Of a stretch of 21,529 nt of DNA, positions 14,998-21,529 are shown in pieces. This DNA is from Halomonas chromatireducens. GTDB lineage: Bacteria; Pseudomonadota; Gammaproteobacteria; Pseudomonadales; Halomonadaceae. Each line of letters opens with the position of its first letter. The stretch's first letter is position 1. A model generated the notes under the pieces. The model was not told where the DNA came from. It saw only the letters and a program-made list of their open reading frames with translations, and did no database searches. The translations under genes were made by a program, and so were the position numbers. Location: NCBI RefSeq assembly GCF_001545155.1, contig NZ_CP014226.1:1383126-1404654 (forward strand), in the 5' to 3' direction.

Positions 14998-16839
14998 GTG
15001 CGGCTGCTCATGATTCAAACCGATAAGTTTTTCGCACCGGTGTTTTCATTGCGTCGCATTCTGCCGATGCTCTGGCAGAGTAGTCGTAAGTGGACGCTGC
15101 TCAGTACCCTACTGATGGCTCTGGAAGTGGCATTTGGGTTAGCGGTGCTCTACCTCCTCAAGCAGCTGGTGGACGTCGTCACCCAAATGCTGGGGAGTGC
15201 GGATACAGAAGGTGGGCTAACCCAGGTATTACTTTTCGTGGCCCTGACCGGTGCATGTACGGTGGCGTTCATCACTGCACGAGGGCTGTCTGGCCTCGCT
15301 CGCGAAGCACAGGGAATGTTGGTGGCTGACTTTGTTGACCGCGAAGTGCATTCGCGGGCAGTAAGGGCAGACCTGGCCTTTTATGAAAGTCCACAGTACC
15401 ACGATACTCTTGAGCGAGCGCGCCAATCAGGCAATCAGCGACCCGCTCAGGTGGTCAGTAACTTAATGATGTTGAGCAAGAACAGCCTGATGTTGGCGGC
15501 AGTGGTGATACTGATCATCACCATCAACTGGCTGTTGCTGCCCGTATTGTTGATAGCCATCGTGCCCGCGCTTCTGGTGCGAATCTATTTTACTCGATAC
15601 TTATATCAGTGGCAGCGGCGCAGGACACAGATGGAGCGCCGCGCCGGCTATCTTGACTGGCTGATGACTTCTGATATCAATGCCAAGGAGTTGCGTCTCA
15701 ATCAGTTGGGCGATTATCTGCGTAACCAATATTCCAAGTTGCGGGGAACGATTCGCAGAGAGAAGCTTGCCATCACCAAGCGGCGAACCATGGTTGAACT
15801 GGTAGTGGCCAGCATTGCCTCGGTTGCTTTCTTCGGCTCACTGGGCTTTCTCGCCTGGCAGACTGCGGAAGGTCGCAACAGTGTGGGCGACCTGGTGCTG
15901 TTCCTGTTGATTTTCCAGCGTGCCCAGTCAATGGGGCAGGAGCTGGTCCAGCAGCTTTCCAAGCTCTACGAGGATCATCTCTATATTGGCCTGCTATTCG
16001 AGTTTCTGGATATCCGCCCCTCGATCAGCGAGCCCGAGCACCCCGTGAAAGTGCCCGGTGTGCTTAGCTCAGGGGTCGCTTTCGAGAATGTCGGGTTCTC
16101 ATACCCTGGTACTGATATCCCGGTGTTGAGGGATATAAATTTGACGATCAGGCCCGGTCAGATAGTCGCCTTGGTAGGTGCGAATGGATCGGGAAAGACC
16201 TCGCTGATCAAACTGTTATGCCGGCTATATGATCCAACATCGGGTAGAATCACACTTGACGGTATCGATGTGCGAGAGTTTGGGGTCGAGGACTATCGCC
16301 GCGTTTTCAGCGTGATCTTCCAGGACTACACGCACTATGCCGCCACCGTCCGTGATAATATTCGTTTCGGCGATATTCGCGAGCCCGAGGACACGCCGGC
16401 AGTGAAGGCAGCGGCTATCAATGCTGGTGCGGCACCGTTCATCGATTCCCTCAAGATGCAGTACGATACTCCCTTGACCAGGATGTTCGATGGAGGGCAG
16501 GAGTTGAGTATCGGTCAGTGGCAGAAGATCGCCTTGGCACGAGCCTTCATGCACCGTTCCAATATTATTATCCTCGACGAACCGACCAGTGCGCTGGATC
16601 CGGGCGCAGAGTTCGAGCTTTTCGAGAATTTCCGCGAACGTATCGATCATCGTGCAGCTCTGGTCATCAGCCATCGTCTCTCCACGGTGAGAATGGCCGA
16701 CTATATTTATGTCATGGATAAAGGGCAGATCTGCGAATCCGGCACCCATGATGAGCTGATCAGGCAGCAAGGGATCTACTGCGAACTGTTCAAGCGCCAG
16801 GCACATCACTATCGGGAAGTCGATGCCGAAACTCACTGA
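14998..16839 (+). CDS. ABC exporter with fused membrane and ATPase domains
   Basis: A 613-residue half-size exporter counted from GTG 14998. ATG 15010 is an equally possible start, since neither has a strong ribosome binding site. The membrane domain covers roughly residues 30-330, with hydrophobic segments near 34-56, 78-97, 165-198 and 266-310. The ATPase domain is complete: Walker A GANGSGKTS at 394-402, Q-loop glutamine at 442, signature LSIGQ at 503-507, Walker B IIILDE at 523-528 and the switch histidine in ISHRLS at 559. The stretch around FQDYTHYAATVRDNI resembles exporters found in peptide natural-product clusters as well as lipid exporters. It should work as a homodimer in the inner membrane. 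It starts 10 nt after the nucleotidyltransferase gene and ends 14 nt before the polymerase-like gene. Confidence 0.88.
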   Translation: MRLLMIQTDKFFAPVFSLRRILPMLWQSSRKWTLLSTLLMALEVAFGLAVLYLLKQLVDVVTQMLGSADTEGGLTQVLLFVALTGACTVAFITARGLSGLAREAQGMLVADFVDREVHSRAVRADLAFYESPQYHDTLERARQSGNQRPAQVVSNLMMLSKNSLMLAAVVILIITINWLLLPVLLIAIVPALLVRIYFTRYLYQWQRRRTQMERRAGYLDWLMTSDINAKELRLNQLGDYLRNQYSKLRGTIRREKLAITKRRTMVELVVASIASVAFFGSLGFLAWQTAEGRNSVGDLVLFLLIFQRAQSMGQELVQQLSKLYEDHLYIGLLFEFLDIRPSISEPEHPVKVPGVLSSGVAFENVGFSYPGTDIPVLRDINLTIRPGQIVALVGANGSGKTSLIKLLCRLYDPTSGRITLDGIDVREFGVEDYRRVFSVIFQDYTHYAATVRDNIRFGDIREPEDTPAVKAAAINAGAAPFIDSLKMQYDTPLTRMFDGGQELSIGQWQKIALARAFMHRSNIIILDEPTSALDPGAEFELFENFRERIDHRAALVISHRLSTVRMADYIYVMDKGQICESGTHDELIRQQGIYCELFKRQAHHYREVDAETH

Positions 16840-16853
16840 GCGCACTGGCTGGC

Positions 16854-18218
16854 ATGCGCATGATAACTGAGAGATCTGTGTGCCGAGCCAACGGCGTGCT
16901 TGTATTTGCCTTCGTCGCCTTATTGGTCTTGATCCCAGAGGCTTACAGGATTGTTGCCCTGCTTGCACTTCTGGTACTGGCCGTGGGCGCTTTGACGTTA
17001 CGACGCGCACCGCAATGGCGGTTGGACAGGGATGATGCCTGGCTATGCCTGGCGCTTGTGCTCTATGGCGGTATCTGGTTGCTGGATGTTTGGCGTTCAG
17101 GTTACTGGCCGATGGTAGATGGCGCCGGTTATCAGCTTCTGCCGATATGGCCGCTAGTGGCCGCGCTGATACTGGTTGGAATGCGCTGCTATCCCCCCAA
17201 CCCCCGTATGCTATGGTGGGGAGCTTGCTGCGGTGCCCTGGGAGCGGGAACCATAGCCCTTTACGAGCGGGTCGTGTTGGGCGTGGAGCGTGCCAGTAAC
17301 GGCATCAACGCCATCCCTTTCGGTAACCTGTCATTGCTGCTTGGTTCGCTATCCCTGCTAACGGTGCTGTGGTGCTTGCGTCGTCAAAGGCCCCGGCATG
17401 TGGGCTTATTGATATTGGCGATGGTGGCTGCTCTCCTCGGTCTGTTGGGGTCGTTGCTATCGGGAACTCGAGGTGGATGGGTAGCGTTACCCTTTGTCCT
17501 TCTGATTGTCTACCGTGCTGCGCGGGACCTCCTGCCTTTGCGTCATCTGCGGCTAGGCGCTGGTGGACTGGTATTGCTGATGCTGGTACCCATCTTGTTG
17601 CCGCAGAGCGGTGTGAGCGAACGTGTGGGCCAGGTCGCTGATGATGCTCAGCGCTACTGGCAGCGTGGGGATGCCGGTAGCTCTCTGGGGGTGCGCCTGG
17701 AACTCTGGCGCGCTGGCGTAATGCTGATCAGCGAGAAACCGCTACTGGGTTTCGGCGAGCACCGCATGGAGAAGGCGCTGGGCGATCTGGCAGAAGAGGG
17801 GCGAGTCTATGATCGGGTGGTTATCCACATGCAGCTGCACAACGAGGTCATCGATACGGCTGCCCGACGCGGGCTGTTAGGTGCTACCAGCCTGCTGTTG
17901 CTTTATGGCATTCCACTCTGGATATTCTGGAAGAAGCTGCGCCGGGCTGGTCATGAGCCTGGCCTCCAGGTGCTTGCGGCAGCAGGCATGATGGTGCCGG
18001 TGGCATTTTTTGACTTCGGACTCACCCAGTCGATGCTGCGTGATCTGCGGGGGTTGAGTGGCTATTTGGGGCTGTGTGTCTTGTGTTGGGTGACGCTGCG
18101 TGCGTATGAAGAGACACTGCGAACGTTGCCAATCAGTTCGCCTCCATTGCATAGAACCCCTTATATTGCAGATGATAAGGGCGAATTAATCGTCCAGCGT
18201 TCAAGGAGCAGATCATGA
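16854..18218 (+). CDS. O-antigen ligase / Wzy-type polymerase-like membrane protein
   Basis: A 454-residue protein with about ten or more hydrophobic segments. It fits the O-antigen ligase (Wzy_C) family: the segment SGTRGGW at residues 203-209 and a large periplasmic-type loop ending in IHMQLHNEVIDTAARRG at 324-340, whose histidine is conserved in the family. Members join or polymerise glycan units delivered on undecaprenyl phosphate at the periplasmic face, though some modify proteins. The start may be ATG 16854 or ATG 16860, and the ribosome binding site is weak. It ends with a 4-nt ATGA overlap with the zinc-ribbon gene. The position after an ABC exporter gene suggests assembly of a surface glycan or glycoconjugate. 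Confidence 0.82.
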   Translation: MRMITERSVCRANGVLVFAFVALLVLIPEAYRIVALLALLVLAVGALTLRRAPQWRLDRDDAWLCLALVLYGGIWLLDVWRSGYWPMVDGAGYQLLPIWPLVAALILVGMRCYPPNPRMLWWGACCGALGAGTIALYERVVLGVERASNGINAIPFGNLSLLLGSLSLLTVLWCLRRQRPRHVGLLILAMVAALLGLLGSLLSGTRGGWVALPFVLLIVYRAARDLLPLRHLRLGAGGLVLLMLVPILLPQSGVSERVGQVADDAQRYWQRGDAGSSLGVRLELWRAGVMLISEKPLLGFGEHRMEKALGDLAEEGRVYDRVVIHMQLHNEVIDTAARRGLLGATSLLLLYGIPLWIFWKKLRRAGHEPGLQVLAAAGMMVPVAFFDFGLTQSMLRDLRGLSGYLGLCVLCWVTLRAYEETLRTLPISSPPLHRTPYIADDKGELIVQRSRSRS

Positions 18219-18730
18219 GCGAAAGTACCGACCCCCATCGCGAACATCGCCTGCGTGAAGGCTATGAGCGATTGCTGGCTCGTATGCAGGAGGGTGCCCG
18301 TGACCTGACCTGGGAGAACCTGCAGCATGAACTCGACGAGGCGGTGGAGTTCGAGGCGGAACTCGAAGAGTTCACCAAGGATGAGCTGGCCCTGTTGCGC
18401 GCCTGGGTCGAGCGTGACCTTGTCGACATGCGCCGCTACCTGAACGCCGGTGGCCGCAGTGTCGCCACCTGGCTCGGGATCGATCTCGATCAGCTGTCCC
18501 GTCGGGTGGTGGAGTCGCTGCTCTCCATTGCAGACCGCAGCATCGTCGACAATGAACGATTGAAGGAGGACCTGGAAGCCGCCCGCGCCGATTACTGCGA
18601 AGGCGAGGTGGCCGCCCCGGGGCGCATGGCTTGCGTTCACTGCGATGCGGTGGTCGAACTCGAAGGTGTGACCCGCATCGAGCCCTGCCACCAGTGTGGG
18701 CATCGCTACTTCTATCGCGTTTCCGAGTAA
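18215..18730 (+). CDS. Zinc-ribbon protein, DUF1451 (YbeL-like)
   Basis: A 171-residue soluble protein, starting at ATG 18215 with AAGGAG about 6 nt upstream. It has a long acidic helical N-terminal part and a C-terminal zinc ribbon made by CVHC (Cys140, Cys143) and CHQC (Cys158, Cys161). The architecture and size match the DUF1451 family that includes E. coli YbeL, whose role is not established. It overlaps the polymerase-like gene by ATGA, but may simply be a conserved housekeeping gene read through from that operon. Its 3' end overlaps the convergent membrane-protein gene by 19 nt. Confidence 0.85.
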   Translation: MSESTDPHREHRLREGYERLLARMQEGARDLTWENLQHELDEAVEFEAELEEFTKDELALLRAWVERDLVDMRRYLNAGGRSVATWLGIDLDQLSRRVVESLLSIADRSIVDNERLKEDLEAARADYCEGEVAAPGRMACVHCDAVVELEGVTRIEPCHQCGHRYFYRVSE

Positions 18731-20088
18731 GTGTGACCCGAATAAAACGCCTGAGCGGTCTGTGAAACTTGGTCCAGCAGCAGTATGGCCCCAATCACCA
18801 GGCCGCTCATGACCAGCGCGTAAACCAGGTTGTGTTTCATCATGCGGTAGCCGCTCACGCCGTAACGTCCCTGCAGAGAGAGGTTGATTCCCGAGAGCGG
18901 TCCTACCGAAGTGCCGACCGCCCAGGATGCCAGGGCCGTGAAGGCGAACAGGGTCTGGCGGTCTGCACCCAGGTCGAGCATCGACGCCAGGACCGAGACA
19001 CCGATGATGGGATGCAGTCCGGCAATGGCGCTGGCGACAATGGCTAGAAAGCTGAGAATCGCCTCCCACGCGCCGAAGTGGGCAAATAGGGTCCATTCAC
19101 TGCCTGTCGCCGCGGCGATAGCGGTTGATAGGCCAAGGGTCAGCAGCCCAGCTGACAGGAACAGCGCAATCTCCCCTCGCATAGCGGGCAGCCGCATCAA
19201 AGTGTGCTGACGAACGCGGTAAAGTGTCCAGCGCGGGCCGGCCGGCAGGTTACTGGCTAATGCCACTGCCGGCAGCAAGAAGGTGCTGATGCTGACGATG
19301 CCGAGCTCTGGTGTCAGCTTGAAGTGCCATAGCATGACCAGGCTTGCCATGGTAACCGGCATCAGCAGGCTACGGGGCGATAGCGAGAATCCTGCCACCT
19401 CCGCAAGATCGAAGCGTCGTGACAGTTCGAGTGTGGTGAGAACACCGCTCAGCAGGGCCAAGGGTAGTCCGATGATGAGTACCCGCGAGTACTCCATGTC
19501 GGGCGCAAGGGTCATCACGACGCCCATGGAGGCGAAGAAAGGCGACCACAGCGCGGCGCTGGACAGTCCACGGTTGAGGGCCAGCAGCTGGGGCGTGGTC
19601 AGCGGGGCGCGCCGTTCCAGGCGGTCTCCGATCATGAAGACCGTTGATAGGTTCAGGATCGTGCCGAGAAGATGGACACCGAGCCAGGTGCCGAGTGTGC
19701 CGCGTTGCCCCGTTACCGGATGGCCGAGCGGGCGCTTCGAGCTGCTCCGATTTCCGAGTATTCCGATGAAGCTGACCCCCACCAGCATCGCGACCACATG
19801 GGTATTGCCGCTGGTGATGGTGGGCCATGCTATCGCGGCCTCGTAGCGCCAGCGGGATGCGATCAACAGCCCCAGGCCTATGACGGTCAATGCCCCGGCC
19901 TGCCAACGAGTGCGCCTGGGGATGTCTGGCCACAGCAACAGGGTAGCCAGCCACAGCGCATAGCCGACGCCATGTGGCAGTATGACGATTCCGGCAAAGG
20001 CGAGGATCTGCTGCACCAATCCAAGCAGAATCAGCACGCCCGCCAGGGCATGACGCAGGGACGTCGGTGTTGAGTCGGGCAGGGACAC
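18712..20088 (-). CDS. Multi-pass inner-membrane protein, transporter-like
   Basis: A 458-residue protein from GTG 20088. A GGAG lies somewhat far upstream (about 12 nt), and no better start is visible. I count roughly 11-12 hydrophobic segments across the whole length, with helix-breaking glycine and proline patches such as SWAVGTSVGPLSGINLS near residues 389-405, which look like a transport core. It does not match a family I can name with confidence; permease superfamilies of the ion-transporter type are possible. It begins 62 nt after the end of the LysR gene on the same strand, so the regulator and the membrane protein may form one unit. Its 3' end overlaps the zinc-ribbon gene tail to tail. 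Confidence 0.75.
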   Translation of the reverse strand: MSLPDSTPTSLRHALAGVLILLGLVQQILAFAGIVILPHGVGYALWLATLLLWPDIPRRTRWQAGALTVIGLGLLIASRWRYEAAIAWPTITSGNTHVVAMLVGVSFIGILGNRSSSKRPLGHPVTGQRGTLGTWLGVHLLGTILNLSTVFMIGDRLERRAPLTTPQLLALNRGLSSAALWSPFFASMGVVMTLAPDMEYSRVLIIGLPLALLSGVLTTLELSRRFDLAEVAGFSLSPRSLLMPVTMASLVMLWHFKLTPELGIVSISTFLLPAVALASNLPAGPRWTLYRVRQHTLMRLPAMRGEIALFLSAGLLTLGLSTAIAAATGSEWTLFAHFGAWEAILSFLAIVASAIAGLHPIIGVSVLASMLDLGADRQTLFAFTALASWAVGTSVGPLSGINLSLQGRYGVSGYRMMKHNLVYALVMSGLVIGAILLLDQVSQTAQAFYSGHTYSETR

Positions 20089-20150
20089 GGTGGCGTTGGG
20101 CTCCAGGCGGAGTCGAGGGCTATTGTGAGCAGTCTAACAATATTGGCTTG

Positions 20151-21038
20151 TTATCGGCGACTCGACACGTCTTGCGCCTCGTCCAGCAGTGCCAGCATGG
20201 CCCTGGCGGCGTTGGAAAGCGTGCGGCTACGATGCACCACATAGCCGAGGGAACGATGAATGGCGGGGTGATCCACATCGAGCTCATGCAGTTCGCCAGC
20301 TACCAGCCGCTCCGGCAGCAGGCTCCAGCCCAGGCCGATGGCAGTCATCATCTTCAGCGTTTCCAGATAGTTGGTGGAAAGTGCTACCGGCAGTTCAAGG
20401 CCCATGGCGGCAAAACGTGACTCGATCAGCGTGCGGGTGAAGGTCAGGGGGCCGGGCAACACGGCGTCGAAGGCACATAGCTCGTGGAGCGAAAGCCGGC
20501 CGCGCCCGGCCAGAGGATGGTCGTGGGCGCAGACGAAGCACATACGGTCGTCCCATACGGGCACCACAAGCAACTGCGGATCGGGGTGCGGGGCCAGTGT
20601 CACCACGGCAAGCTCCAGTTCACCGTCGAGTACGCCCTGGTAGGCCTGCTCCGAATCGAGAAAACGCAGGTCCATGCGTACTTCCGGGTGGGATTGTGTA
20701 TAGGCCTTGAGCAGCGGCGGCAGGCGATGAAGGCCGATATGGTGACTGGTGGCGATGGTCAGGTTGCCGGCTACGCTGCCACCAAGATTGACCAGCGCCC
20801 GTCGGCTGTCGTCCACCATGACCAGGATCTGCCGGGCGCGCGGCAGCAGGATTCGACCGGCTTCGGTCAGCGTGACGCGACGGCCGATACGATCGAACAG
20901 GCGGGCGCCGATCTGGTCTTCCAGCGTGGCGATGCGCTTGGAGACCGCGGGCTGGGTCAGGTGCAACTGCTCGCCTGCCCGGGAGAAACTGCCGCTGTCG
21001 GCCACGGCGAGAAAGGCCTGAAGGCTCTGGGTATCCAC
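20151..21038 (-). CDS. LysR-family transcriptional regulator
   Basis: A 295-residue regulator. I choose GTG 21038 because AAGGGA lies 6 nt upstream and the protein then begins exactly at the usual LysR N-terminus (first residues DTQSLQAFLAVADSGSFSRA). The helix-turn-helix follows, with AGEQLHLTQPAVSKRIATLE at 21-40. The effector-binding domain occupies roughly residues 90-290. A longer frame to 21107 runs through the operator cluster and is unlikely. The upstream region holds overlapping inverted repeats, and the downstream gene on the same strand encodes a membrane protein. No intact divergent target gene is present. The effector cannot be inferred. Confidence 0.92.
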   Translation of the reverse strand: MDTQSLQAFLAVADSGSFSRAGEQLHLTQPAVSKRIATLEDQIGARLFDRIGRRVTLTEAGRILLPRARQILVMVDDSRRALVNLGGSVAGNLTIATSHHIGLHRLPPLLKAYTQSHPEVRMDLRFLDSEQAYQGVLDGELELAVVTLAPHPDPQLLVVPVWDDRMCFVCAHDHPLAGRGRLSLHELCAFDAVLPGPLTFTRTLIESRFAAMGLELPVALSTNYLETLKMMTAIGLGWSLLPERLVAGELHELDVDHPAIHRSLGYVVHRSRTLSNAARAMLALLDEAQDVSSRR

Positions 21039-21063
21039 GGGCTTCCCTTGTCGAAGTGATGTC

Positions 21064-21094
21064 TTCCAATTGGAATTCCAATATGGAATCCAAT
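21064..21094. promoter_or_regulatory. Cluster of overlapping inverted repeats, likely LysR operator
   Basis: Within 31 nt lie two perfect 12-bp palindromes that overlap, TTCCAATTGGAA (21064-21075) and TTGGAATTCCAA (21070-21081), followed by ATTCCA-ATA-TGGAAT (21075-21089) and a last half-site TCCAAT (21089-21094). The block sits 26-56 nt upstream of the LysR start codon, where such regulators normally bind to control themselves and a divergent gene. Confidence 0.6.
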
Positions 21095-21199
21095 GAATAA
21101 ATAACATGAATTGCTTTTATGGTCGAGTCGCGCAAGACTGATTGACACAAATGAAGCGCCAAGCGCCAAGCGGCGCCGGGGGCAGGTCGTAGCGGAGGT

Positions 21200-21238
21200 C
21201 ATTCGCCATGGATGGCGAATGTAGCGCCCAGGGATGGG
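21200..21238. repeat. Palindromic intergenic repeat (REP-like)
   Basis: A perfect palindrome with 10-bp arms, CATTCGCCAT and ATGGCGAATG, around GG (21200-21221) is followed by a second short stem CCCA-GGGA-TGGG (21227-21238). Pairs of such CATGGATG and CAGGGATG centred stems are common in intergenic DNA of Halomonas and related genera, as I recall. Copy number in this genome cannot be judged from one window. Confidence 0.55.
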
Positions 21239-21294
21239 TTCACAGCGCCTCCGCGAAGGCCTGTCGCCGGGCAAGCCGCGTGCAAGCGACGATT

Positions 21295-21529
21295 TCAGAC
21301 CGGACAGGCAAAGGGCCCCAGAGCCCGGGAGAACGATATGGCAGGCCAGCAGGGGGATCGGTCTTCGTTCATGCCTGGCGTCGCGTTCCGGCCGTCCAGG
21401 AGCCATAGAGCTCGCCTTGCGCACAGGCGCCCGGCAATGAACTCGGCGCGCCGCTTGGCGATGGCGCCTTGCAGAGGGGGAGGCAGGGCGATGCCCTCGT
21501 AGCTGGAGCCAGAATCGGAGTGATCGCGC
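21295..21529 (-). pseudogene. EntD-type 4'-phosphopantetheinyl transferase remnant (partial at right edge)
   Basis: Reading leftwards from the right edge in the minus frame whose stop codon is 21297-21295, the protein shows KRRAEFIAGRLCARRAL and then DRSPCWPA. This is the characteristic N-terminal region of EntD-like phosphopantetheinyl transferases, which activate carrier proteins of siderophore and other nonribosomal synthetases. After WPA, at about 21335-21340, the expected GSxSH motif and the Mg-binding Asp/Glu residues do not appear in any frame. The frame ends at a stop after about 20 unrelated residues. The gene is therefore truncated or rearranged at its 3' end. Its start lies beyond the window. 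Confidence 0.6.

Larger units (their letters stand above)
21039..21294. other. Intergenic region with operator and palindromic repeats
   Basis: No gene is visible. After the operator cluster there is an imperfect tandem of AAGCGCC (21154-21160, 21161-21167, then AAGCGGC) and the palindromic repeat unit starting at 21200. Any gene once transcribed divergently from the LysR gene appears to be missing. Confidence 0.5.

Noticed and set aside
16225..17010. Long minus-strand open frame (261 codons) inside the ABC exporter and polymerase-like genes
   Set aside because: It is antisense to two genes with clear domain motifs, has no recognisable domain and crosses the gene junction; it reflects GC-rich codon bias.
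18161..19096. Long minus-strand open frame (311 codons) spanning the zinc-ribbon gene
   Set aside because: It lies opposite the CXXC zinc-ribbon gene and in a different frame from the transporter-like gene; the composition is low-complexity and no motif is seen.
20484..21059. Plus-strand open frame opposite the LysR gene
   Set aside because: The LysR helix-turn-helix and effector domain on the minus strand are unambiguous; the plus frame has no domain or ribosome binding site.
1..21529. CRISPR arrays, tRNA or rRNA genes, intact transposases or integrases
   Set aside because: No regularly spaced direct repeats, cloverleaf-like sequences, or transposase/integrase motifs were seen on either strand.

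Overview
The window looks like chromosomal DNA from a GC-rich gammaproteobacterium, most likely a Halomonas-type organism. This rests on codon usage, protein style (aerobic-type CobS, DUF1451 zinc ribbon, LysR regulator) and palindromic intergenic repeats of the CATGGATG/CAGGGATG kind near the right end. The taxonomic placement is inference. I saw no rRNA, tRNA, CRISPR array or intact insertion sequence.

Layout. (1) 1-4515, plus strand, GC-rich: a tightly packed three-gene unit made of a large repeat-containing protein (5' end outside the window), a MoxR-like AAA+ ATPase, and a protein combining an HEVWH metallopeptidase-like domain with a C-terminal VWA/MIDAS domain. (2) 4516-10320, plus strand, visibly AT-rich and so a likely acquired island: two small membrane proteins, then an extended -10 promoter driving an 830-residue dynamin-like GTPase (G domain close to E. 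coli CrfC/YjdA), a coiled-coil partner and a patatin-like phospholipase. The last three form one operon with 11-nt spacing and then a 17-nt overlap. This is the best candidate in the window for an undescribed membrane-directed system, possibly anti-phage. (3) 10859-13265, minus strand: an intact CobS-type AAA+ ATPase, a CobT remnant lacking its VWA half, a gamma-glutamylcyclotransferase-fold protein and a small serine alpha/beta hydrolase. (4) 13724-18730, plus strand: a strong Fur-box-like site, then an NTP_transf_5 nucleotidyltransferase, an ABC exporter with fused ATPase, an O-antigen-ligase/Wzy-type polymerase and a DUF1451 zinc-ribbon protein. (5) 18712-21038, minus strand: a multi-pass membrane protein and, upstream of it, a LysR regulator whose own upstream region carries a dense cluster of inverted repeats. 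(6) 21039-21529: palindromic repeats and the N-terminal remnant of an EntD-type phosphopantetheinyl transferase running off the right edge.

How the genes may work together. The two flanks of the AT-rich island each encode an AAA+ ATPase of the kind that works with a MIDAS/VWA partner: MoxR with the metallopeptidase-VWA protein on the left, and CobS on the right, where the CobT partner has decayed. Inside the island, a dynamin and a phospholipase suggest nucleotide-controlled action on membranes. The Fur-box operon suggests iron-responsive surface polysaccharide or peptide export. All system-level functions are inferred from domains and gene order.
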